Source of the DNA: Boothiomyces macroporosus
Lineage: Eukaryota; Chytridiomycota; Chytridiomycetes; Rhizophydiales; Terramycetaceae
Direction: 5' to 3'
NCBI GenBank assembly: GCA_027604185.1
Contig: JADGKB010000039.1
Location: 47,804-111,803, forward strand
DNA length: 64,000 nt
The notes under the pieces were generated by a model. It was not told the DNA's origin. It did not search any database and saw only the letters and a program-made list of their open reading frames with translations. This document shows positions 11,521-22,583 of the stretch, piece after piece. A program made the translations under genes and the position numbers. Numbering within the stretch: the first letter of the stretch is position 1; every line of letters begins with the position of its first letter.

Positions 11521-11757
11521 TTACAAGGCTTCTTCAGTGATCACGCAGCATTCAAAGCATGCACACATTTCACAGATGCAAGCGATGCAGAAACAGTCAA
11601 GGCAGCACTCTAAACATTCACAGCAGAGTGGGTGCTTCCTACGTTTAAGCTTAGATTACTTTCTTCCTCCTCTTAATCTTTGAGGGTCGGTGGTCATCAC
11701 CATAGGTTCGATAGTAGGTTGAGTGGTCATTACAGGGGTTGCGTTTTGAGAGGACAT
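11521..11757 (-). CDS. CYSTM-like small cysteine-rich membrane-associated protein
   Basis: A short gene hidden by an intron. Exons 11660-11757 and 11521-11638 with a 21-nt intron (11639-11659) give 71 aa. The N-terminal half is polar and Thr/Pro/Met rich (MSSQNATPVMTTQPTIEP), followed by a basic turn (RLRGGRKKHP) and a C-terminal run of 13 cysteines in about 28 residues with hydrophobic spacers (CLECCLDCFCIACICEMCAC). This matches the layout of CYSTM proteins: a disordered head and a cysteine-rich tail that associates with membranes, often palmitoylated and linked to stress tolerance or metal resistance. Assignment rests on composition and layout. The start is the only upstream ATG. It sits divergently 183 bp from MED16. 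Confidence 0.72.
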
Positions 11758-11940
11758 TTTGAAGTAAACAGCGAAAAAAGCCAACGTTCAAAACTAAACT
11801 TAGCAGGGTCACGTGATAACAAACAAAAGGACGGGCTGGCAATTGATTGATGTTAAACCTTAAAATAAAGCTTTTATCATTCCTTATTTTCGTTTTTTTT
11901 CCTTTCCTTCCAAATTTGAATTTTTCAAAATCTGCACATC

Positions 11941-14380
11941 ATGGACTGGAGCGTAAAGAATATAATCGCACTGATTGCAGATCAGGATACGATCTTTGAT
12001 GAATTCCTGTTAAAAAAGTACCTTTTGACTAATGCAGAACGAATGCTGTGATTGTTTTCCACTGCAAGAGCAAGCTGAATTACTCCATCATCACTACAGG
12101 GTTATCCAAAATCATACAGATTAAATGGGATCATACAGGCAATTATTTGATGATATTGGACGACAAGCTAGACCTTGGAATATTTAAGCTCGGCGAAACG
12201 ATTCAGAGCTTCAATATAGTCAAGCAAGTAAAGTTACAAGAGTTTCCGCATAAATTAGTATGGTATCAACCAGTCAAAGAGGTAAATCTTTGTTAAACTA
12301 GTACTCACCCTCTGGGTTGATACAATATGGACCGGATTTTTTGTTTGGAAGTTATGCGTTCATTTCTGTTGGGCAGTCCTCTGTTTATGTATATTTTGAA
12401 ACTATGGAAGGGGAGTTTACCTGCATTTCATGTAGCTTACCTGTTGAAATTGCTACTGCCCAAGTGCTTGTTAAAGGTTAAGATTACTAATATTAGAAAA
12501 TTCAATTCAAGTGCTGGGGATTTCTACAGAAATTGTTATTGCTACCGTGCTAATCGATCTGGCAAATCAAAAGGTTGGAGTTGGAAATATAGAAAGAGTG
12601 CAATACCAACAGCCAATCAAGTTTATTGAAATATCCAACAATTTCTTTACAGCTGTATCGGAGGTTATGGATCAGAGCTTGGTTCAAGTATATCAGAACG
12701 ACAATGGATGGAAATTAGTTAACGAAAAATACCTATCTAGTATATCGTGCTTGATGGGATTGAAGGATTATATATTTGTTGGATACATGGACGGAACGAG
12801 TGAGTATCGGATACTTCCTTCTTTAGACATGAAGGAGTTAGGCAACATCATTGTCCCTGGTACACTACCTCCAGATGACAGCAAGGATGACATGCAAATT
12901 GATGATTTTAGCAACTTTTTCAGCAATGAACCAAAATATCCGACAGTCGAAAAGACACATTTATTTAAAATGAACTACAAGCCTATTTTACCAGTTTCCT
13001 CGCCAAATGGAATACACACAATACAACTTGGAGTGGATAATTTTGGAAAATCAGAGCTTATTGTGATCAGCAAAGAAAAGATTAAAGGCTTTAAATTGAA
13101 CCCTAACCTAATTGAGAATAACTTGACAAATTTGGCTTCGTTTGTAGTATGCAGTTCACTTAACAAACACGATTTGTTGGATATTTCGATATTGATTAGA
13201 GAATCAATTAAACAAGGTGAGCTTAAACTGATACAGATTTAATAGAAAAGTTTATTGTGTGTGTAGTAATGAAATATGAAGAACTTCAGGACATTAGCAG
13301 TCCTATACCGTTCGCCAAGGTTCAAAATCTCGAAGATCACATCGATTTATTTCAATTGCTATTCTATTCAAACAAGTATTTACGTATTAATTCAGAATAC
13401 TGCTCCCGAATTCTTGGCCAATGAGAAACTCTTTTAATATTCTTGAGTTATGTTTAATCAAAGACCTATTTTGCAGATCTCTCACGAATCAATTCAAAGT
13501 TTTGGAATGGATAGGTAATGATTCTTAATATAGATTCAAAGATTGCAAACAAAGTGACTCAAGTGAATGATTTTCACAACAAATCAGAGCTCCAGTTTCA
13601 GAAAGGAGCTATTCATCATATGGTACCCTTGGCTCTGTGGGTGCAAGATTTTGCTTCCTACGTAATTCTACACTTGCATTCATTTTTTGTTCGCACTGAA
13701 ATAGATTTAAAACGTAATCCAATCTAACTGTAGAAAGCTCCCCAATTATGTTTGTACTAAACAGAAACTGCAGAAGAATAATGCTTCAGCTGATGTATTT
13801 TGTAAAACTCTTCCAGTTGAATTTGGAAGCTATTAACCAGCAAATAGCTAGTATTCCACTAAATACGTCCAGTATAGAAGCACATAGCAGGAATTCTTAT
13901 CTCCAAAGAATTGATTCAACCTTAAAAAAAGATAGACCAAACTTGGACGCGATGATCAACATGTTCCTTGAATTTAATTCTCTTGATGCACTAGTAACCG
14001 ATTCGCCGTCACTACTGAAGGCTGAAGCCACATTGTTACTGCAGGCAACTATAGAGCCCCATTTCCTACCTTCTTTGGACTCGATAAAACCAAGGTTCAA
14101 AGCAATGTTTGAAAAGATTTATCAAAAACCCGAAAACGAAACCGTAGCTCTACTCATCAACAGTCCAAAACGACACTTGTGCAAAATAGATGTTATTACA
14201 AAGCACAACATTCGAAATACTTCCAAATTGAATCGATGCACCAGGTGTTTACAGCACACTCAAGTAGACATTGAACTAGATGAGCCGTTTGCAATGTTTC
14301 AGAACATGCCACCGTGGCAAAATGCATATCAGGATATTTGCTTTTGCGGAGGGCATTGGGCACCTGAACCAAGTCAATAA
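11941..14380 (+). CDS. MED16: Mediator complex subunit 16 (Med16/Sin4)
   Basis: Med16 is a tail-module subunit of the RNA polymerase II Mediator. Eight exons join across seven introns of 19-20 nt: 12018-12037, 12282-12301, 12477-12496, 13217-13236, 13376-13395, 13515-13533 and 13714-13733; 766 aa. Seen: N-terminal MDWSVKNIIALIADQD followed by a WD40-like propeller segment (IIQIKWDHTGNYLMILDD, then LVWYQPVKEYSPSG), a long helical middle, and the diagnostic C-terminal zinc-like motif: LNRCTRCLQHTQ with a distal tryptophan and ICFCGGHWAPEPSQ. The paired CxxC and CxCGGxW motifs are what favour Med16 over APC4 or other WD40 proteins. All seven splice phases agree. It converges on EME1 with 23 bp between stops, sharing AATAAA-like signals. 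Confidence 0.85.
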
Positions 14381-14403
14381 AAGTGCATATATTTAAATAA
14401 AGG

Positions 14404-16110
14404 TCAATTTATAACTGGCAGGTTTGGATCTTGAGCGAAAAAGACTGTATAAAGTCGCTTGGCAACGCTTTCACCTGTTCTATACTCTTTTCCTGTAGAA
14501 GCAGTTTCGTAAGGTATACCCGCTAAATCCTTGAAGCTTTTCACTTGTTCCAGGAATTTACCCAGAGTAGGATACTTTTTGCTGATCCCAATAGCCATCC
14601 TCTCTGTTATACCGGGTATCTTTTCAATCATTTTTACCCACGTATCTTCTACATCTTTACCAGATTTTATAGAATCTCCGAAAGCAAGCTGGTTATATTC
14701 CGCTGATTTGACACTACAATTAGGACTGGATTACTATTGGTCTGGGAATATTGCAATCTGCTGGAGAAATGAAATTAAAAATCCGTGCAAGTCTACTTTT
14801 GTGCATGTATGGATTTTACATTTCCCTTTTCCATAAATTTGCAATAGTATCAGCTCTCTTTCAATAGTTTTTTTATCTGGACCGTCCAATATATCATTAG
14901 TCTTTCTTTTTTTCCTTCTTTCGTTTGTAAGCTGCTCTCGTATTTCATCATTGCGAATTGCTATTTCTGCACTGCTATATGATCTGTAATATTCTGGTAG
15001 ACCAACAACGAAAAAGATTATTGTATTACCTTGAAATTCCGATGTGCAATCTGTAAAATATTTGACAAGAGTGTTATCCTTTTTTAAAATCTGAGCAATT
15101 TCAGTTGCTGATAGCAAGATCATTGTATACGGAAGCCTTTCTAACCGAATATTGCAAGGATTCCATGATCCGTTTTCGAAATCATACTCTCGATCAACTT
15201 TGTGGGTCAAAGAGAGCGAGTTTCTGATTTTTGGAGCTACTTTTCTAATCTCCACACCAACTTCTTCCAGCGAGTTTTTGAGGTATGGATCTTTTTCATC
15301 CCACTCTGTACATAAATGAACAATTAGTTCCCTGGTACACTCGATCTTTTGCCTTAACCTATTCGCGGTCTGTAATGCCTTTTTCCCAATCTGTTCCATT
15401 TCTAAAGCTTCCTTTTCTCGTTGTTTTTCAGATTTCTTTGTTTCCTTTTCTTCATCCCGAAGTTGTTTTTGCTTTAATTTAGTTTCCAATCGAATATTTC
15501 TTTCCTGTTCTCGTTTCAACTGTCTCTCTAATCTCTCCATTTTCTTTATGGTTTCCCTTTCCGTTCTTTTTTGTAATTTTTCAATGGATTTGGAAATATC
15601 TGTTTTACTTATGAGATCTTGTTCTTTTTGTAATAGCTCTTGGTGTGATTTCAATACCGGCTGTGAATTGTTTATAGATGACTCAAAATCAGAATCATCA
15701 GAATCAGATAGTCTGCATATATCGATATTTGAATTCAATCTTGTCCTTGAATCGTAATGCTTTGATATTGTCCTTGAATCGTTCTCCTTCAAACTAGATT
15801 CCAGTGAATCCAATTCGAAATCATCTGTAAAATCGTTTGGCCCTTCCCAACAGTCAAAATCAAAATTTGGTGATTGCTGGAATGTGTTTCTACTCTGGAA
15901 AGGAGATTTTGACTGGTAAGATTGAGCTCCACTAAACGGAGAGCTAGATTGATTGGGTAAAGTCAGAGAACAGTCCTCTTTCGATTTATCATTAACGAAC
16001 CCATCATCATCCGAATCCAAAATAATCACATCATTACTATTCTTTGTCGGCAAACTTTCAAAATCAGAGTCGATATCCTAAATTAGTCGAAAACTTGCAA
16101 TTATTTCCAT
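14404..16110 (-). CDS. EME1: Crossover junction endonuclease subunit EME1/MMS4
   Basis: EME1 partners MUS81 to cut branched DNA during recombination. Exons 16099-16110 (only MEII), 14735-16077 and 14404-14713; introns 21 nt each (16078-16098 and 14714-14734); 554 aa. Seen: an acidic N-terminal region with SIM-like VIILDSDDD, a long charged coiled coil (residues roughly 150-240, KKMERLERQLKREQERNIRL), the degenerate ERCC4-type nuclease region with NTIIFFVVGLPEYYRSY and KIHTCTKVDLHGFL, and a C-terminal helix-hairpin-helix (IEKIPGITERMAIGISKKYP). The nuclease motif lacks the canonical ERKxxxD, as expected of the non-catalytic partner. The first intron is GC-AG; a GT donor inside it would break the frame. 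The start is 29 bp from the divergent APC13 start. Confidence 0.85.
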
Positions 16111-16139
16111 GCGAGATTAAAATTTTTGTCCAGACAGAA

Positions 16140-16413
16140 ATGCGACCTGATCATTACTTTTCACTGGGATTACATGGAAACCCGAAAATCATTGACCAAA
16201 TTGACAAGAAATGGTTTGCGGAAAAGCTTCCCAACGATGGCAAGAATAGTTTAACTTAGATGTGGTTATAAAAACAGAAGACCAGCCTCAGACATATGAT
16301 GATGAGTTGGATACAGAATTTGGTAATTATGGATTAATTTTGATCGCATGGAGCAAGCGGGTACAGACAAAGATAAATGGAGTGCTCAGATTTCATTTAT
16401 TGAACGAGAATAA
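16140..16413 (+). CDS. APC13: Anaphase-promoting complex subunit 13-like (Apc13/Swm1)
   Basis: A very small gene rebuilt from the sequence. Exon 1 (16140-16239) gives RPDHYFSLGLHGNPKIIDQI and then DKKWFAEKLPND. A 20-nt GC-AG intron (16240-16259) leads into DVVIKTEDQPQTYDDELDTE. The order 'D.ID..W....LP..DV.I' with acidic tail is the Apc13 signature; the family is about 75 residues and stabilises TPR subunits of the cell-cycle ubiquitin ligase. The last exon should end DKDKWSAQISFIERE, putting the conserved tryptophan in place, but the second intron is uncertain: 35 nt (16323-16357) or 44 nt (16323-16366) both restore the frame. It converges on ESF2 with 11 bp between stops. Confidence 0.65.
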
Positions 16414-16424
16414 GAAGCGATAAT

Positions 16425-17348
16425 TTAAGAAAATATTTTAGAGTAGAATCCTTTCTTTGTGCTTGATTCTTGTTTCTGTTCGATTACTTTACGCTGCTTG
16501 ACTTTCCGCTTTGGCTCTTCTTCGGTCTTGCGTTTTTCACTTGCATTCTTTTGTGGTTCTTTTGTCTCTTTGCGCTGTTTGATGGCTTCCACCATCTTTG
16601 CCTTTTCGACATTCTTGAGATACATTTTGTTTTCACGCTTGACTTGATCCATTTCAGTCTTGATTTTCTGTTCCTTTACTTTTAATTCATAGGCCAATTG
16701 TTCAGTCAAGTGGTGCCATTTGAATTTCGGAAGGTATTTGATATTCCAAATATCATCATAGTAATATCCCCTCTTTTTTCCTCCCATATTGGTATTATTA
16801 AGCAAACTAGCGACTTTTCTAGCGATTTTCTTGTCCATGAATTCGATCCATCCTTCGACAAAGTTTTGCCTTTTGTTGTGCTTGTATTTCTTTCTTCGAG
16901 CAGCAATTCTTGGGTCTTCTGGATTCAGATAAATTCTTCCAATTTCTCCATATTTCGTAAGCATCGAACGTAACTTTGTATGCTTCATAAATGGCGGAAT
17001 TCTAGACATGTAGCATACGCCAGTCTTTTCTATTCTCGCTTGGAAATCTTTTAAACTTTTGTCATCAAGTGGTTTAAGTGCTTTTTCATTTTCTTTTAAT
17101 CCATCCTCATTGTCATTATCGGAGTGTTCGTTATCAGAGTGTTCATTATCAAAGTGTTCGTTATCAGAGTGTTCTGGATTATCAACATCTGATTCAGAGT
17201 CTGCATTTTGAGCTTCTTGAATAAATTTGGCATCTTCATCAGAATCAAACCCATCGCTATCTTCATCAAATGTGAATCTGGAATCTTTCTTTTTTGCTTT
17301 TGATTTTAATTCTAGTTCTTGTTGGTCGTAAAAATCCTCTTTATCCAT
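16425..17348 (-). CDS. ESF2: rRNA-processing factor ESF2/ABT1
   Basis: Single exon, 307 aa, ATG at 17348. Esf2/ABT1 is a nucleolar RNA-binding protein of the small-subunit processome that activates the helicase Dbp8 and is needed for early 18S rRNA cleavages. Seen: a highly acidic N-terminal third with SDNEH repeats, then the RRM with GVCYMSRIPPFMKHTKLRSM and GEIGRIYLNPED, the family's long insert RRKKYKHNKRQNFVEGWIEF, and GYYYDDIWNIKYLPKFKWHH after it. The C terminus is a lysine-rich helix with a nucleolar-localisation-like KRKVKQRKVIEQKQ. Length and motif order match the yeast protein. The gene lies between convergent APC13 and same-strand MetE, 59 bp from the MetE stop. Confidence 0.95.
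   Translation of the reverse strand: MDKEDFYDQQELELKSKAKKKDSRFTFDEDSDGFDSDEDAKFIQEAQNADSESDVDNPEHSDNEHFDNEHSDNEHSDNDNEDGLKENEKALKPLDDKSLKDFQARIEKTGVCYMSRIPPFMKHTKLRSMLTKYGEIGRIYLNPEDPRIAARRKKYKHNKRQNFVEGWIEFMDKKIARKVASLLNNTNMGGKKRGYYYDDIWNIKYLPKFKWHHLTEQLAYELKVKEQKIKTEMDQVKRENKMYLKNVEKAKMVEAIKQRKETKEPQKNASEKRKTEEEPKRKVKQRKVIEQKQESSTKKGFYSKIFS
17116..17175 (-). repeat. Four 15-bp tandem units inside ESF2
   Basis: Four near-identical 15-bp units (ttatcagagtgttcg type) encode four consecutive (E/D)HSDN-type pentapeptides in the acidic arm of ESF2. They differ at one to three positions. In-frame microsatellite-like expansion of an acidic linker. Confidence 0.85.
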
Positions 17349-17407
17349 TTTTGAAAAAAAAAAGAAAAAAAATCAAAAGGTTGATATGCAATAACAATTT
17401 ATTTTAA

Positions 17408-19733
17408 TTAAGCAATTGGAGCGGAACGTGCTTGTTTAGCAACTTCACACATGTTTCTAAGAGCAGCTTCAGTTTCAGTCCATCCTCTAGTCTTGAGACC
17501 ACAATCTGGGTTAACCCACAAGAGGTTGGTTTTGATGTATTTGTTGATAGCATTGAGACGGCTCTTCATTTCATCAGCAGGTGGTACACGAGGTGAGTGA
17601 ATGTCATAGAGACCTGGTCCAATACCGTTGGTATAACCATACTTTTCGAAAGCACGCAAAAGCTTGAGGTCAGATTTGCTGTTTTCGATAGTGATACAGT
17701 CAGCATCCAAAGCTTGAATGGCTGGGAAGATGTCGTTGAAGTCAGAGTAGCACATGTGGGTGTGGATTTGAGTTTCATCTGGAACATCAGTGGTGGCCAA
17801 CAAGAAGGATTTGACAGCCCAGTCAAGATAAGCATCTTGATCTTCCTTCAACAATGGAAGACCTTCACGGATAGCTGGTTCATCAATTTGGATAGCTGGG
17901 ATACCTGCCTTGGCAAGATCAGAAACTTCCTTTCTAAGAGCAAGAGCAATTTGGTAGGTGGTTTCAGATCTTGGTTGATCGTCACGGACAAAGGACCATT
18001 GGAGCATGGTAACTGGACCAGTCAACATACCCTTCATTGGAAGTTTGGTGAGGGATTGAGCATAGACAGAGGTTTCGACAGTCATAGCATATGGGCGAGA
18101 AACATCGCCGAAAATAATTGGTGGTTTGACACAACGAGATCCGTAGGATTGAACCCAACCGTATTCAGAGAAGACGTAACCCTTCAAGTTTTCACCAAAG
18201 TATTCAACCATATCGTTTCTTTCGAATTCACCGTGGACAAGCATATCAAGACCAACTTCTTCCTGGAACTTGACAGCCTTTTGGATTTCACTGTTGATGA
18301 ATTCGTTGTATTGTGCAAGAGTAGTTTCTCCCTTCTTGAACTTTTGACGAGCGACACGGACTTCCTTGGTCTGTGGGAAAGATCCAACGGTGGTGGTTGG
18401 GTAGAGAGGAAGGTTGAGCTTTTGTTGTTGCTTTTGAGCACGAACTTCGAATTTGCTTTGACGTCTAAAGTTTTCTGGGACAATAGCCTTCAATTCAGCT
18501 TGAACTTCAGGGTTGTGGATAAGAGGAGAGGTCTTTCTGAGTTCATGTGCATGAGCGTTTTCAGCCAAGATAGCATCAACAGATCCTGGAGCAGTGATAG
18601 CCTTGACGATGGTGACAATTTCGTGGAGCTTTTCAACAGAGAAAGCCATCCAGTTCTTAATTTGAGCATCCATCTTCTTTTCAGAGGCAAGGGAATGTGG
18701 AGTGTGGAGGAGGGAGCATGATGGAGCAACAATGACTCTGTCAGATCCAACGGCAGCGATAACCCTCTTTACGGTTTCAATAGATTGTGCCAAGTTGTTT
18801 TTCCAGATGTTTCTTCCGTTAACAACACCAACGGAGACCTTGAGGGTCTTTCCTTGTACGCGGGAAACAACAATGTCAACATCTCCTGGAGCACGGACTG
18901 CATCAATGTGGATAGCATGGATTGGAAGGTCAGCAACAAAGTCCAAGTTGCTAGAGTATCTTCCAAAGTAAGAGGCCAAGAAGAATTTCAATTGTGGGGC
19001 AGCGGCGGTAATGGTGGTGTAAGCCTTTGCAAAGTATGCCTTGTATTCAGCAGGTCTGTCAAGAGCAAGGATTGGTTCATCAACTTGAACCCATTCAGCA
19101 CCAGCAGCTTGCAATTTGGTGAGTAATTCAACATATACAGGAAGAAGAGAGTCCAAAAGAGACATGCGATCGAAACCAGCTGGAGCATCGCTGGATTCTT
19201 TACCAAGAGCAAGGAAGGAAACAGGTCCGAGAATGACTGGACGGGTTTGGATCCCAAGTGCTTTGGCTTCAAGATACTGGTCAACTGGTTTGGTATCTTG
19301 AAGGTGGAACTTGGTGGCAGGTGAGAATTCACCGACAATGTAGTGGTAGTTGGTGTCGAACCATTTCTTCATTTCCATAGCTGGAACATCAATACCTTCA
19401 GCTGGTCTTTGAAGACCACGACCCATAGCAAAGTATTTGTCGGTAGAAGATGGGATATTTGCATATCTGGATGGAATAGCACCAAAGACAAACAAGTGGT
19501 CGAGAACATGATCGTAGAGAGAGTAGTCGTTGGATGGAATGAATTCAATTCCAGCATCTTTTTGAATTTTCCAGTGGAGAGCACGCAATTCCTATAATCA
19601 GTCAAGATATTACCTTTGCTCCATCAACAAGGGCTTGGTGATCTACTTTGCCTGCCCAGTAGGCTTCAACGAGCTTCTTGAGCTCTCTGTTAGCAGACAT
19701 ACGTGGGAATCCGAGGTTAGATGAGGAGACCAT
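17408..19733 (-). CDS. MET6: Cobalamin-independent methionine synthase
   Basis: MetE/Met6 transfers a methyl group from 5-methyltetrahydropteroyl-glutamate to homocysteine, the last step of methionine synthesis. Exons 19614-19733 and 17408-19591 with a 22-nt intron (19592-19613) give 767 aa, the same length as yeast Met6. Seen: N-terminal SSSNLGFPRMSANRELKK, the N-domain folate-binding half, then the catalytic C-domain with PLYPTTTVGSFPQT, LVHGEFERNDMVEYF, GPVTMLQWSFVRDD, QIDEPAIREGLPL, and zinc ligands in THMCYSDFNDI and NPDCGLKTRGWTE. Codon use is strongly biased toward C-ending codons and differs from its neighbours, as expected for a very highly expressed gene. That bias also creates long antisense open frames, which are not genes. 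Confidence 0.98.
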
Positions 19734-20318
19734 GATTAGTTTAACGATTACAAAATTTCTGGCCTTTTATACAAAATCTCTGACATACGCCACAATTATA
19801 AATGAGATGAGCAAAAATCATCTCATAGGCGGTAAAAGCACAGAATCTGTTGATATTGCAACTCAAACCATAAAGCTTGATTGAATAAGGTTTTTGCTGG
19901 TGGTATAATGTATTCTTGAAGCTTAATTGAATAAACTTTACAAATATTTTCTGCGCCGCTTATGTAAGCAAAGTGAAAAAGATGGATTACATAAGCATCT
20001 CGAGCACCCCTTTCTTGGGCTATTATGTAAGCAAGCAATTTAAACTTTTGATCTGGCAAAGATCGGAACTATTTAAAAACATGCTCACCTTGAAGCATTG
20101 GCAATTTACCAACTGCCAACAGCTATCCAAGAAGTGCATTCAACCTGTGGGATGGAAATCATATTAAGCATGCATTGGAACTCGGATATCTCAAAATAAT
20201 TTCTGCTCACAAGATTGGAGTAATTCAATTCCAAAAATACGTTGTTTCACAATTGGACAATCAGCACAAAGTCGGAAATAAATTGGGGAAAAAATGGATA
20301 CAAAAAGAAATATAGAGA
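19734..20318. other. Intergenic stretch, divergent promoters of MetE and a surface protein
   Basis: About 580 bases between the divergent MetE and GPI-protein starts. A 16-bp word, aagcttgattgaataa, at 19873-19888 recurs with one mismatch at 19919-19934. Otherwise no supported gene; short open frames near 19973-20167 have no recognisable content. Confidence 0.45.
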
Positions 20319-21179
20319 ATGATTTTCAGCATCGCTGGGTTCATGACAGCATTGGCATTCGGCAAAGTCACTAAACCAGACTTCTCTGATGGATCCTCCT
20401 CCCTCTATGTGTTGTACTCTGACATCAATTGTAGCGGTACACCTGCTGGTCTTTCAAATGTAACGACTTCAGTTGAATGTGGGGAATATAGTCTTGAAGA
20501 CATTATATTGGGCTATCAAGATATTCGCAACACATTTCTGCCTCCAAAATCAATCAAAATGTACAAGGGGACATTTCACCTTGGCTATCCCAGCTATCAT
20601 TCGATTCAACCAAATGACTGCTATACATTTACCTCATCAGACATCTCAGTGATGGAATCCAGTCTTGCTGGAATTGGGTTTACTGCTACTTCTGAACCTG
20701 TCGATGGATCGCTATGCGCTAATACGGCTAGTTTCCCCGCTCCAAGCTATGAAGTGCTATACAATAACTCTGCGTCATTGCGCTTATATTCTACTACTGG
20801 ATGCCAAGGAGTTCCCGTTAATGTTACGCATCCCTTAAAGGAGTGTGGAGATGACATTTTAGGGTTTGGGCTTCAATACTATGCCAATACTACTCATAGC
20901 CGCACTCCATACCTGTCTGTAAAACCTGATGCTGGGTCCAACCTGCTCATCTACAGCCCAAACGAAACATGGATCAGGCTAGATATGAACGAGTGCTATG
21001 ATCTCCCTGTGGATATTTTAAAAGATTTTGCAGCCGCTTTGAACAGCACAAATCCACAAAACTACACATTAAAGACTGAAAGTAGATTTTGTGCTGATAA
21101 AATCGTTACCAGTTCTGGCCAAATGAACCTTCCTTTGTTATTCTCTCTCGTTCTTGCGCTTTGGTTTATTGGAAAATAA
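20319..21179 (+). CDS. Secreted, probably GPI-anchored glycoprotein with internal duplication
   Basis: Single exon, 286 aa, family not recognised. Seen: an N-terminal signal peptide (MIFSIAGFMTALAFG) and a C-terminal hydrophobic tail (LPLLFSLVLALWFIG) with nothing beyond it, the usual shape of a GPI-anchored precursor. Many NxS/T sites suggest N-glycosylation. The ectodomain looks like two related halves: SLYVLYSDINCSGTP with later DCYTFTSSD, and SLRLYSTTGCQGVP with later ECYDLPVD, each carrying conserved cysteines that would pair within a half. No enzyme motif. It is likely a cell-surface or spore-surface protein. It is followed 31 bp later by the phosphatase gene on the same strand. Confidence 0.7.
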   Translation: MIFSIAGFMTALAFGKVTKPDFSDGSSSLYVLYSDINCSGTPAGLSNVTTSVECGEYSLEDIILGYQDIRNTFLPPKSIKMYKGTFHLGYPSYHSIQPNDCYTFTSSDISVMESSLAGIGFTATSEPVDGSLCANTASFPAPSYEVLYNNSASLRLYSTTGCQGVPVNVTHPLKECGDDILGFGLQYYANTTHSRTPYLSVKPDAGSNLLIYSPNETWIRLDMNECYDLPVDILKDFAAALNSTNPQNYTLKTESRFCADKIVTSSGQMNLPLLFSLVLALWFIGK

Positions 21180-21210
21180 TAATTAGTTTTTAATTTTTGT
21201 TTAAATTTCG

Positions 21211-22531
21211 ATGGACAATCTGGAGTTGAAGCAAGTCCTGTTTATTCACAGACATGGTAATGAATTAATAACCAAGGGGCAAGATCTCCAGTATTTCCAA
21301 CGCACCATTTCCCCACTGCTCCCCAATGGAAATTCTGCAACGTACTCCCAAGTTTCTACAATGCCTTCCATAAAGTCCATGGTAATTGACCTTAATCTAG
21401 ACCAGAATCATGATATGGATTTCGAATTTGGGCCAAATGGAAAGGATGAGCTGCAAAAACAGCTGGAAAAGGTAAAGCATAACGAGTGGTAATTTGGATT
21501 TTGATTTTTAGTTTCTCTGGCCAGCTGACAGATGCCGGGAAATACGGGATGCAGGATGTTGGCAAATGGTTGCGGGAGCATTATGTAGGCAAGCTGCTAT
21601 CACCAGTATGGAACACTGCTTCTTCAGAAATTGTTCTGCGTTCAACAAATTATTTACGAACAGTGGAATCGCTACAGTATTTATTACATGGGCTGTATCC
21701 TAAAAAAGATACTATTGGAAACCCAAAAGTATTAGTCAAAGACACAGAACACGAAACCATGTATCCACACGATGCTTGTTCATCAATGGTTTACGATACA
21801 AAGCTACTCCGAGATATTTTCGCCAAAAAACACCACCAAAGATTGACTAGTGTATTGAATCCACTCTCATTTTGGCATACTATGCACGGAAAGAAATCAA
21901 ATGAAAACCAAGTGTATCGGTTGTACGACGTTTTCAGTTGCATGATTGGCAACGGAGTGCAGTTACCTGAAGGTGTCACTGAAGATGATCATGGTAAATT
22001 AGAAGGCTTGACAATTGACTTGTGGTAATCTTGTTGTGATATTAGGGCTAGACTATATGAAAAGGATGATGATTTTACTAAAAGAGCGATTGGAAGATTT
22101 ATTCCGGAACTGTTTCAGCCAATGCAAGACATGCGCAACAAAGTTCCAAATACTCCAAGGATGGCAATCTTTTCTGGACACGATTCGTAATTATGTATTG
22201 ACGTAGAACAATAATACCACTATTGATCTCATTTAGAGCATTCGATGGTGATTATCCATATCCAGGGTTTGGGTCATCCCTTTCTTTTGAATATTTTGAA
22301 GAAAAGATGCACTATCCTACCTCCAAGCCTAAAGGTTACGTACAAATGAAGTATAACGGTGAACCTGTGACTATCCCAGCATGCAAAGCCCCCAAAGATC
22401 ACTATCGCAATGATTTATCTTTATGTACTTTTGATGCGTTCATGCAGCAGGCAAAGAAAATGTCACTTACCGAGGAACAGTATCAAAAGATGTGTCATAG
22501 CAACCAAAAAGTTGTTCCAGACTGGGATTAA
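21211..22531 (+). CDS. Histidine acid phosphatase family protein (2-phosphoxylose phosphatase-like)
   Basis: Six exons: 21211-21256, 21277-21381, 21401-21488, 21512-22024, 22046-22186 and 22207-22531; introns 20, 19, 23, 21 and 20 nt; 405 aa. The branch-2 histidine phosphatase motifs appear only after splicing: LFIHRHGARSPVFPTHHFP (catalytic RHGxRxP made by removing intron 1), CFSGQLTDAGKYGM (made by intron 3), LRSTNYLRTVES with the second arginine, and the acid motif SGHDSTI (made by intron 5). Layout and the CxxGQLT motif resemble PXYLP1, the xylose phosphatase, more than secreted phytases. There is no signal peptide, so action in the cytosol is possible. Substrate is inferred, not shown. 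Confidence 0.88.
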
Positions 22532-22583
22532 GCTCATAATCAAATCATTACATTAATAAATAGAAAAAAGGTATTTTATTGCA

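Noticed and set aside
17597..18721. A 374-residue open frame on the plus strand opposite MetE
   Set aside because: It is the exact antisense of a certain MetE gene whose strong codon bias removes stops from the opposite strand; its translation has no domain and low-complexity features typical of antisense frames.
17408..19733. MetE as a horizontally transferred gene because of unusual codon use
   Set aside because: It has the local type of ultrashort intron and the yeast Met6 length; the codon bias is that of a highly expressed gene.
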